A stretch of DNA of 6,215 bases, from positions 1 to 6,215 of the forward strand of contig JAJZOK010000064.1 of the NCBI GenBank assembly GCA_021811525.1, read 5' to 3'. The notes below the pieces were generated by a model. That model was not told the origin of the DNA, searched no databases, and was given only the letters and a program-made list of their open reading frames with translations. Both the position numbers and the translations under genes were made by a program. The stretch is from Thermoplasmata archaeon. GTDB taxonomy: Archaea; Thermoplasmatota; Thermoplasmata; Thermoplasmatales; Thermoplasmataceae. Shown one piece after another: positions 1-5,169 of this stretch. Numbering within the stretch: position 1 is the first letter of the stretch; each line of letters begins with the position of its first letter.

Positions 1-19
1 GACCTGAAGACATACAACA

Positions 20-1075
20 TCAGATCCTGAGTCTTGCACGCCTTTCACCTCTTGTTTCATAGAAGCTTACTCCGATTTCCCGTTCAAATGCTTTCATGTA
101 AATATTCTCCACTTCGCTGTTCCTGAACTTGACCAGGCGATCCACGTCCGCAAGCCAGATGTTGTATGTCTTCAGGTCCCCGTATCCCCAGAAAAGGAGG
201 TTCAGCACATCTTCCGGAAGGCGGGAACCCTCAGTGGTATCCGGAGTTTGGCCTTCCGTTGAGAATACAACATCAACTTTCAGGGGAAGATCGTTTACCC
301 TCGGAAGTATATGGGTTGTGAGGACTGGAAACCTGCCTTCGCCCCAGATTCTTGGGACAGCCTGCAGCAGCGGAACCGTGTATCCTGCATCCCTTGCAAG
401 CGACTTCACGAGGAAGTGATCGCTTGCACCGAGCTGCTCCTCTTCCCTGAGTAATTCTTCGCTATGCTTTCCCAGCTTTATCTGGTTGAGAAGAAATGTC
501 CTGAATAATTTTGATTCAGAACTCTTGGCCATGAATATTATTGGGATACCTTTGGTGGATGCCATATCCAGCATATTCCCAAGCGCCTCCACATACTTCC
601 TGCTGAATTCCCGGTACCCTTCCGCATTGAGCGGCCTGAATTTCCTGAAAATCCTACCTGTGAGTGATCCATCCACCAGGATGTAATCAGGTGTTTCCTC
701 CCTGAGCATCTCTATTATGCTGAGATGCTCTGAATGCTCCATGAGCATGATTGTGAACTGCTGGAGGTCATCCCTTGAAACTGAAATGACTTCAGAAATG
801 AAGCTTGGGTATATCTTCTTCCCCAGCACAGTATAGGCACGTATTAGTATGAGTTTCTTACCGTTGTAGAGTTCCCTTATGAATTCAGTGCTGTCTGTGG
901 ACGAAACTGCCTTTCCCGTTACAGGTACTATCTGCGGTGCAGCAATGAAATTATCCCTGAAAACGGGCCCATACAGTTCCCTTCTCCAGGAATCCTCAGC
1001 CATTTCAAGGCTGTTTTTAATTTCCTCCCTGTTGCTCCTGAGAAAATCCAAGAAAAGGGTAAAGGTGTCCTTCAT
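20..1075 (-). CDS. nurA: NurA-family 5'-3' nuclease
   Basis: Family knowledge: NurA is a dimeric, Mn-dependent nuclease that works with the HerA translocase (and Mre11-Rad50) to resect DNA ends for homologous recombination in archaea. What I see: 351 residues, close to the usual NurA length of about 340. Motif I is a DSTEF segment with D61. The second acidic motif is YILVDGSLTGR with D135, and E122 lies between them. Later come a conserved-looking AKSSESKLF segment around 183-191, SDHFL with D219, and a late H255/D268 region. The protein has no signal peptide or membrane segment, so it should act in the cytoplasm on the chromosome. The ATG at 1075 is supported by a TATA-like AATTTAATAG about 30 bases upstream (leaderless). 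No herA, mre11 or rad50 is in the window; a partner could lie beyond the left edge. Caution: the stop codon (20-22) overlaps a 21-base inverted copy of this gene at the window edge, so the last residues may not be genuine. Family call is by motif pattern, not alignment. Confidence 0.84.
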   Translation of the reverse strand: MKDTFTLFLDFLRSNREEIKNSLEMAEDSWRRELYGPVFRDNFIAAPQIVPVTGKAVSSTDSTEFIRELYNGKKLILIRAYTVLGKKIYPSFISEVISVSRDDLQQFTIMLMEHSEHLSIIEMLREETPDYILVDGSLTGRIFRKFRPLNAEGYREFSRKYVEALGNMLDMASTKGIPIIFMAKSSESKLFRTFLLNQIKLGKHSEELLREEEQLGASDHFLVKSLARDAGYTVPLLQAVPRIWGEGRFPVLTTHILPRVNDLPLKVDVVFSTEGQTPDTTEGSRLPEDVLNLLFWGYGDLKTYNIWLADVDRLVKFRNSEVENIYMKAFEREIGVSFYETRGERRARLRI

Positions 1076-1100
1076 TCCCTAAGGACAAAGAACCCATCTT

Positions 1101-1110
1101 CTATTAAATT
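1101..1110 (-). promoter_or_regulatory. TATA-like box of nurA
   Basis: Read on the minus strand the sequence is AATTTAATAG, centred about 30 bases before the nurA ATG. This is the spacing expected of an archaeal leaderless or near-leaderless promoter. It suggests nurA can be transcribed separately from the protease gene 66 bases upstream. Inferred from spacing and composition only. Confidence 0.5.
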
Positions 1111-1126
1111 GTTCTTTTGAGTCCCT

Positions 1127-1140
1127 GAAAATGAGAAAAT
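1127..1140 (-). terminator. T-rich terminator candidate after the site-2 protease gene
   Basis: On the minus strand, just past the protease TAG stop, there is a T-rich stretch (ATTTTCTCATTTTC). Archaeal RNA polymerase terminates at oligo-T tracts without needing a hairpin. Together with the TATA-like box that follows, this suggests that the protease and nurA are separate units, although read-through over such a short gap is possible. Confidence 0.35.
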
Positions 1141-1141
1141 G

Positions 1142-2221
1142 CTACCTAATTGGGATTATGGTGAAGGTCAGTGCAAACATGACCAGGCCAATGATGCCAA
1201 GTGCAATTTGCCTTCCCTTGATGGGTGAATAGTCATCAAGTGCTGGAGGATGGGTGAGCCCCATTATGACCACGAAAATGGCAAGAAGCCACCAGCCGGT
1301 GTAATAATAGCCTATGATGAACAGGAACGCAACAAAAATGTAGTCTACTATGGACGCCTTCTTTCCGAAAAGTCCCCTTACGACATGCCCGCCATCAAGC
1401 TGCCCCACTGGCAGCAGGTTCATGGCTGTGGCAAACATTCCCACCCAGACCGCAAGAACCATTGGGAAAACTGGCTGGTTAGCCGGTGTTGTGAGATGAA
1501 GAAGGCTGTAGATAATGGGGAAATTGAGTGATATGGTTGTTGGAGCATTGGCTATGGGCACAAAGACATGGCTCAGGTAGGATGCCACGAATAGAAGGGG
1601 CAAAGCTGTCAGGAATCCAAACAGGGGGCCTGCGACCCCTATCTCAACCATTGCCCTCTTGTTAGGTACCGGATCCCTGAGGGAGATGAAGGCGCCAAAT
1701 GTCCCGATGGTTACGGGAAATGGTATGAAGAAAGGCAGGGAGGCCCTGACTTTGTGCCTCTTTGCGACAATGTAATGGCCGGTCTCGTGGATGCCAAGAA
1801 TGAGCATCAGCGGGAGGGAGAAGAATATGAAGCCATAGAACAGGCTCAGGTACTCGCTTGATCCTGGCTGGATGAAATAAGTAGCATATGTTGAGCCCAC
1901 ATAAATGGTGGAAATTAAGGTCAGGACGAGCATGATCACATTGACGTACACGCCGGAATACTTGGTCTTGACCCTTCTTGTCACTTCCAGGAAATGCTCC
2001 CCGTTCTGTGAAAGGAAAGGGATGTAGCCCTTTGGGATAAGTTCAATCCTTATGTCGTCGAACGCCTCAAAAAGCTGAGGATTGTCGCTGTTAAAATAAT
2101 AGAACCTGACACTCACAGGATTCGCCTGTATGTCATAGGTATTAAGCCGGCTTGATACGGTGTCTACTACGTATTTCAGGTCATCGCTCTGGACTCTGCC
2201 GACATTACCGTGCTGTTCCAT
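1142..2221 (-). CDS. Site-2 protease family (M50, EGY-like) membrane zinc metalloprotease
   Basis: Predicted intramembrane zinc protease that would cut membrane-anchored regulators or damaged membrane proteins within the bilayer. What I see: 359 residues. A soluble N-terminal domain spans about residues 1-88, with no membrane segment. Hydrophobic segments lie near 91-117, 126-150, 195-225, 250-270, 292-320 and 337-356. The zinc site is HETGH (H145, E146, H149) at the end of a membrane helix; the second-ligand motif is NLLPVGQLDGGH with D276. The segment GTFGAFISLRDPVPNKRA (173-190) and the C-terminal HPP-x-LDD (324-330) match the pattern of the plant/cyanobacterial/archaeal EGY group rather than bacterial RseP; no PDZ domain is visible. 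All catalytic residues are present, so it should be active. The ATG at 2221 is preceded by AAGGAG with a 5-base spacer, a good ribosome binding site, and by a TATA-like box further up. No substrate or anti-sigma-like partner is encoded beside it; nurA follows on the same strand without obvious functional connection. Confidence 0.94.
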   Translation of the reverse strand: MEQHGNVGRVQSDDLKYVVDTVSSRLNTYDIQANPVSVRFYYFNSDNPQLFEAFDDIRIELIPKGYIPFLSQNGEHFLEVTRRVKTKYSGVYVNVIMLVLTLISTIYVGSTYATYFIQPGSSEYLSLFYGFIFFSLPLMLILGIHETGHYIVAKRHKVRASLPFFIPFPVTIGTFGAFISLRDPVPNKRAMVEIGVAGPLFGFLTALPLLFVASYLSHVFVPIANAPTTISLNFPIIYSLLHLTTPANQPVFPMVLAVWVGMFATAMNLLPVGQLDGGHVVRGLFGKKASIVDYIFVAFLFIIGYYYTGWWLLAIFVVIMGLTHPPALDDYSPIKGRQIALGIIGLVMFALTFTIIPIR

Positions 2222-2226
2222 CTTTT

Positions 2227-2232
2227 CTCCTT
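2227..2232 (-). promoter_or_regulatory. Shine-Dalgarno site of the site-2 protease gene
   Basis: On the minus strand AAGGAG ends 5 bases before the ATG at 2221, which fixes this start. The mRNA therefore has a short leader, unlike the apparently leaderless neighbours. Confidence 0.6.
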
Positions 2233-2261
2233 GTTTTTAGACTTTTCCCCAGTTTAACGGG

Positions 2262-2268
2262 AATTATT
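2262..2268 (-). promoter_or_regulatory. TATA-like box of the site-2 protease gene
   Basis: AATAATT on the minus strand lies about 44 bases before the ATG. Transcription starting about 26 bases downstream would give a leader of roughly 18 bases, just enough to contain the AAGGAG site. Inference from spacing. Confidence 0.4.
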
Positions 2269-2634
2269 CACGTTTCATAATTCCACTGACCCATGGGGAA
2301 TTTTTCGTCTGTCGCTGATCGGGAGGTCATTGCCTGATGGCCCACCAGATGCTTCACCCGAGGCCCATGACTAAACGAGTTTTAGTCCCATGTCGTCATA
2401 TATGCTCACAAATCACATATACTAATTTTTGGGACGGGATACATATTAGCTTCAGGTTATAATTCTTTACGCCTGTATGTTATGATACCACAAGCAATTG
2501 TGTGGCTCTCCCCGCCTTTGGCAAGCGAAGGAAGCGCGAAAAAATAAGTGAAATAACTGATTTTCTTAATCTATGTTTCATTGAATAAAGCAATGCAGCG
2601 CCTGATGAATAGATTCAGATTTATTGGAATAGTT

Positions 2635-2641
2635 CTTAAAA
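2635..2641 (+). promoter_or_regulatory. TATA-like box of the M20 peptidase gene
   Basis: CTTAAAA is centred about 25 bases before the ATG at 2663, consistent with leaderless transcription. An alternative box, TTTATT near 2620, would give a leader of about 14 bases. No clear Shine-Dalgarno sequence precedes the ATG. Confidence 0.4.
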
Positions 2642-2662
2642 CCCTCTGGCATTGATCTGATC

Positions 2663-3796
2663 ATGAACGCCTCTGATTACCTGTTTGACCACCAGGGCGC
2701 AATGATTAGCGACCTTGAGAAGCTGGTGAACATGGAGACACCCTCAGGGGACAAGATGCTTCTTGACAGATGCGCGAGATACCTTGAGGATTACTTTCAG
2801 GACAATATCACCTGTAAGGTTAGTGTTCTCGAGAACAATTCGGCGGGAAACAACCTGCTAGTCAGGTTCAATTTGGGTTCCAAACTAAAGCCTGTTCTCC
2901 TGCTGGCCCACTATGATACCGTTTTTCCTGAGGGCACAATCAAAAGAATACCATTTTCCGTGTCGGAGGACGGGGAGATGGCACGCGGACCCGGGATATT
3001 CGACATGAAGGCAGGTCTTGTCCAGGCTGTCTGGGCACTTAAGGCACTGGAGAAACATGGGAAACCGAGGAGGCCGGTTACATTCCTGGTCACATCGGAC
3101 GAAGAGACGGGAAGCAATTCTTCTAGAAAGGTTATCGAGGGTATGGCAAAGGAATCCGAAGCAGTTCTTGTGCTGGAACCGTCACTGAATGGAAATCTCA
3201 AAACGGAAAGGAAAGGTGTGGGAGATATAGATATCAGGTTTATCGGTAAACCATCACACGCGGGCCTTGACCCTTCAAAGGGCTCAAGTGCAATCAGCGA
3301 GGCAGCAAGGATGATCCAATTCCTGCAGACCCTTAACCGCCCTGAATTAGAGACTACAGTCAATGTTGGAACAATAAGGGGAGGAACCGCCAGGAATGTC
3401 ATACCAGGTGAGGCATTCATGCAGGTAGACTTCAGGATCGTTGCTGATGAAGAGGGAGAACGGATCATGAAAGAAGTGAAGAAATTCAGGCCTAAGGACA
3501 GCCGGGTCAGGATAGAGGTGAGCGGCGGCGTAAACCGGCCGCCTATGCGCAAAACTGCAGATACTGACAGGCTCTTCAGCCTGGCAAAGAGAATAGGGCA
3601 GGAGTTTGGAAGGGACCTCAAGGAGACCTCAGCAGGCGGTGGAAGTGACGGGAACTTCTGTGCTGCCCTTGGCGTACCTGTTCTTGACGGGCTCGGTGCG
3701 GTAGGAGATGGTGCACACTCTGATCAGGAGGTTCTTGACGTGAACGAAATGCCAGTAAGGGCAGCCATCCTGGAACGGATTCTCGAAGAAATCTAA
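2663..3796 (+). CDS. M20 family zinc metallopeptidase (carboxypeptidase G2 / ArgE-DapE-like)
   Basis: Predicted cytoplasmic, two-zinc exopeptidase or amidohydrolase that removes an amino acid from a peptide or N-acyl conjugate; the closest pattern is glutamate carboxypeptidase (CPG2). What I see: 377 residues with every M20 motif. The first zinc motif LLLAHYDTV has H83 and D85. The bridging D114 is in GPGIFDMKAG. TSDEETGS has E147 (general base) and E148 (ligand). E172 in VLEPS occupies the position of the CPG2 ligand E200. The last ligand is H352 in GDGAHSD. The dimerisation domain (about 185-295) contains the typical GKPSHAGLDP with H199 and the NVIPGEA segment. No signal peptide is present, so unlike secreted CPG2 it should act inside the cell, plausibly in peptide scavenging. 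The exact substrate cannot be read from sequence; DapE, ArgE or carnosinase-like activities are alternatives, but the FPEG and GGGSDGN segments favour the CPG2 branch. Its stop codon abuts that of the convergent channel gene with no gap. Confidence 0.94.
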   Translation: MNASDYLFDHQGAMISDLEKLVNMETPSGDKMLLDRCARYLEDYFQDNITCKVSVLENNSAGNNLLVRFNLGSKLKPVLLLAHYDTVFPEGTIKRIPFSVSEDGEMARGPGIFDMKAGLVQAVWALKALEKHGKPRRPVTFLVTSDEETGSNSSRKVIEGMAKESEAVLVLEPSLNGNLKTERKGVGDIDIRFIGKPSHAGLDPSKGSSAISEAARMIQFLQTLNRPELETTVNVGTIRGGTARNVIPGEAFMQVDFRIVADEEGERIMKEVKKFRPKDSRVRIEVSGGVNRPPMRKTADTDRLFSLAKRIGQEFGRDLKETSAGGGSDGNFCAALGVPVLDGLGAVGDGAHSDQEVLDVNEMPVRAAILERILEEI

Positions 3797-4183
3797 TCAT
3801 TTTTCGATCATTTGAAAGGTTTCCAGGTGCTCTTCCTCTTTGTGGAGATAGGTTGCGCCTTCCTTTATGATCAGGCCAACAAGCGGGCCGAAGGCAAATG
3901 CAATAATCGTTCCCAGCAGAATGAAGGAATAATAGGCCCAGAGTGAAGTGAACAATGTTATGGCAGGAGAAGATGGCGGGAATGGCGCACCGTTTGTGGT
4001 TGTTACCATGGCAATGAAGTAGAATGCATTGATGAAAGTTACACCCATTGTTGATTCAATCACAGCAGTGGCAGCCAGTACTGAAACAATGAATATCCCC
4101 ATGGTTATAAGGACCCGATTTGAAATAACTGACAGTGGGTGTTTCCTGTTGAGTAAATCTCTGGCGCGCACTCTGCTGGTCAC
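3797..4183 (-). CDS. Small 2-TM pore-loop ion-channel-like membrane protein
   Basis: A 128-residue predicted membrane protein laid out like the pore module of tetrameric K+ channels. It has a basic N-terminus (residues 1-23), TM1 about 24-44, an amphipathic pore-helix-like stretch INAFYFIAMV (51-60), a filter-like segment TTTNGAPFPP (61-70), TM2 about 76-105 (containing GTIIAFAFGPLVG), and a short acidic cytoplasmic tail with KEEEHLE. Aligned by eye with TTVGYGD-x-x-P, only TT and the first glycine are kept; valine, tyrosine and the second glycine become N, A and P. Selectivity for K+ is therefore unlikely; it may pass other ions or be a structural relative. There is no ligand-binding or RCK domain. 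The GTG start at 4183 is chosen because a TATA-like TTATTAAC lies about 27 bases upstream; an ATG at 4190 is in another frame, and M28 would lose the basic N-terminus. The coding call is good; the channel function is inference. Confidence 0.78.
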   Translation of the reverse strand: MTSRVRARDLLNRKHPLSVISNRVLITMGIFIVSVLAATAVIESTMGVTFINAFYFIAMVTTTNGAPFPPSSPAITLFTSLWAYYSFILLGTIIAFAFGPLVGLIIKEGATYLHKEEEHLETFQMIEK

Positions 4184-4205
4184 TTTTCATCCATGAAATG
4201 GTAAT

Positions 4206-4213
4206 GTTAATAA
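4206..4213 (-). promoter_or_regulatory. TATA-like box with BRE-like CGGAAA for the channel-like gene
   Basis: On the minus strand TTATTAAC is centred about 27 bases upstream of the GTG at 4183, preceded by a purine-rich CGGAAA (4215-4220) in the BRE position. This supports a leaderless transcript and decides the GTG start. Confidence 0.5.
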
Positions 4214-4239
4214 TTTTCCGTCTGCGGAAACGCGGAAAG

Positions 4240-4247
4240 TAATAATA
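4240..4247 (+). promoter_or_regulatory. TATA-like box with BRE-like CGGAAA for tRNA-Val
   Basis: TAATAATA is centred about 29 bases before the mature tRNA 5' end, with CGGAAA (4233-4238) directly upstream as a BRE-like element. This is the expected layout for an archaeal tRNA promoter with a start a few bases before the tRNA. Confidence 0.55.
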
Positions 4248-4272
4248 CAATCTTGTGTTTTAGTGGCTTGCA

Positions 4273-4345
4273 GGGCTTGTGGTCTAGCGGTTATGACGTC
4301 GCTCTCACACAGCGGAGGTCACCGGTTCAAATCCGGTCAAGCCCA
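4273..4345 (+). tRNA. tRNA-Val (anticodon CAC)
   Basis: The sequence folds into a complete cloverleaf. The acceptor stem GGGCTTG (4273-4279) pairs with CAAGCCC (4338-4344), followed by discriminator A at 4345. The D arm has GTC pairing with GAC around the AGCGGTT loop. The anticodon stem TCGCT/AGCGG carries the 7-base loop CTCACAC, placing CAC at 4306-4308, which reads the valine codon GTG. The variable loop is 5 bases. The T arm is ACCGG-TTCAAAT-CCGGT (4321-4337). No intron is present and the 3' CCA is not encoded, so it must be added by nucleotidyltransferase, as is common in archaea. Confidence 0.96.
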
Positions 4346-4378
4346 TAATACGAGTATTCTATTTCAGTATAATCAAAT

Positions 4379-4384
4379 CTTTTT
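4379..4384 (+). terminator. Oligo-T terminator after tRNA-Val
   Basis: A CTTTTT tract lies about 35 bases past the tRNA 3' end with no preceding hairpin. Archaeal RNA polymerase can terminate at such T runs, so this likely ends the single-gene tRNA transcript. Confidence 0.4.
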
Positions 4385-4590
4385 GAGAATTTACTTAATA
4401 CTCAACAAGGAAATATTGATGCGGTTCATACTTTCGAGGTGAATGGTACAACATAATGACTCTCCCGCCCTCCTTCACTGCGTTCCCTGCAATTTACTGA
4501 GCATTCTCGTGAGGCAATTACTGCAGGCAACATGTCTCATCGAAAAGGCTCAGTGATATCTTCTGTTGATGAGATGTAAGGGATCATGGA

Positions 4591-4596
4591 TTTAAT
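4591..4596 (+). promoter_or_regulatory. TATA-like box of the universal stress protein gene
   Basis: TTTAAT is centred about 25 bases before the ATG at 4618, consistent with a leaderless mRNA. No Shine-Dalgarno sequence precedes the ATG. The AT-rich AAAATAATAA at 4604-4613 is too close to the ATG to be the TATA box if 4618 is the start. Confidence 0.42.
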
Positions 4597-4617
4597 CGCC
4601 TTGAAAATAATAATTTC

Positions 4618-5097
4618 ATGGAAGACACAGCTGAAGGCAGCGGAATATTACATGAATTCCAACCATCAAGGATAATGGTATGTTTTGACGGATCAAACCA
4701 CTCACTTAGGGCACTATCAACGGGCATTTCACTATCTTCAAAGTACCAGTCCCTGCTCATCGTGGCCTATGCTATTCCACTTCCCCTGAATGGATTTGGC
4801 CTTGGCGAGCCATACTATGAATGGGACCAGTTTGAGAAAGCAGCGAAAACCAGAGTCGAGAAACTGCTCAAGCCATATGCCAAAAAAGCTACCGCAGCTG
4901 GAGTTACAATGGACACAAAATACCTCGGGGGTACCGTATCAGTGCCTGAATCATTGCTTAGGGCGGCCGAAGAGACAGCCTGTGACCTGATTATAATGGG
5001 TTCCAGAGGACTTGGCGGATTTAAGGGCTTGATGCTGGGCAGCGTATCTCACGTAATGGTAACGAACTCAAAGGTGCCTGTTCTCATTGTGAAATGA
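4618..5097 (+). CDS. Universal stress protein (UspA family, ATP-binding type)
   Basis: A cytoplasmic single-domain Usp of 159 residues, the usual size. Family knowledge: ATP-binding Usps (MJ0577 type) are dimers that bind ATP and act as stress or energy-state modulators; the physiological partner is usually unknown. What I see: strand 1 plus nucleotide motif RIMVCFDGSNHS (18-29) with D24, the adenine-contacting Asp. A Rossmann-like alternation follows, with SLLIVAYAI as strand 2, a long helix about 70-95 (FEKAAKTRVEKLLKPYAKK), VTMDTKYLGG, then ACDLIIMGSRGLGG. The ATP signature G-x2-G-x9-G-S is intact: G128, G131, G141, S142. It ends with the standard VPVLIVK strand. An extra 17-residue, acidic and probably flexible N-terminus precedes strand 1; a start at M20 would destroy strand 1, so the ATG at 4618 is preferred, and a TATA-like box 25 bases upstream agrees. 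It appears to be a single-gene unit, convergent with the membrane permease gene. Confidence 0.95.
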   Translation: MEDTAEGSGILHEFQPSRIMVCFDGSNHSLRALSTGISLSSKYQSLLIVAYAIPLPLNGFGLGEPYYEWDQFEKAAKTRVEKLLKPYAKKATAAGVTMDTKYLGGTVSVPESLLRAAEETACDLIIMGSRGLGGFKGLMLGSVSHVMVTNSKVPVLIVK

Positions 5098-5169
5098 ACT
5101 TAAACCCGACAACATCCTGCCAAATGCAAACTTGTCCAATTCTGCAGTTGCATTAGGATAGTTTCTGAA

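Larger units (their letters stand above)
2222..2662. other. Gene-poor divergent intergenic region
   Basis: This 441-base spacer separates two divergent genes. It holds the protease promoter at the left and the peptidase promoter at the right. Between them I see a GACTAAA/TTTAGTC hairpin at 2369-2387 flanked by CCCATG on both sides, a CACAA-GCAA-TTGTG hairpin at 2489-2502, a short G+C-rich patch around 2507-2540, and two overlapping mini-ORFs (2293-2337 and 2337-2462) behind a GGAGGT sequence. No tRNA, rRNA, SRP or RNase P signature is recognisable. It could contain an unrecognised small RNA or small protein, or decayed sequence. Confidence 0.7.
4346..4617. other. Spacer between tRNA-Val and the stress-protein gene
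   Basis: This 272-base stretch has no recognisable gene. It holds the tRNA terminator at the left and the stress-protein promoter at the right. In between are a 37-codon ORF (4443-4556) and an imperfect 63-base hairpin (4494-4556), both discussed as findings. No homologous RNA family was recognised. Confidence 0.6.

Noticed and set aside
129..419. Plus-strand frame of 96 codons within nurA
   Set aside because: Antisense shadow; the minus strand carries the NurA motifs and a promoter.
2602..2660. Possible box C/D guide RNA (CTGATGA near 2602 and CTGA at 2657)
   Set aside because: The C box lacks the starting purine, internal D' and C' boxes are not visible, there is no terminal stem, and the stretch overlaps the peptidase promoter and start region.
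2911..3621. Long minus-strand open frame of 236 codons antisense to the M20 peptidase
   Set aside because: The plus strand encodes a full set of M20 catalytic motifs across this stretch. The antisense product has no recognisable motif, and the open frame follows from the codon composition of the real gene.
4056..4250. Minus-strand frame of 64 codons overlapping the start of the channel-like gene, including an ATG at 4190
   Set aside because: It ends inside the channel gene, has no domain signature and would put its own ATG only 20 bases from the TATA-like box. The GTG at 4183 in the membrane-protein frame fits better.
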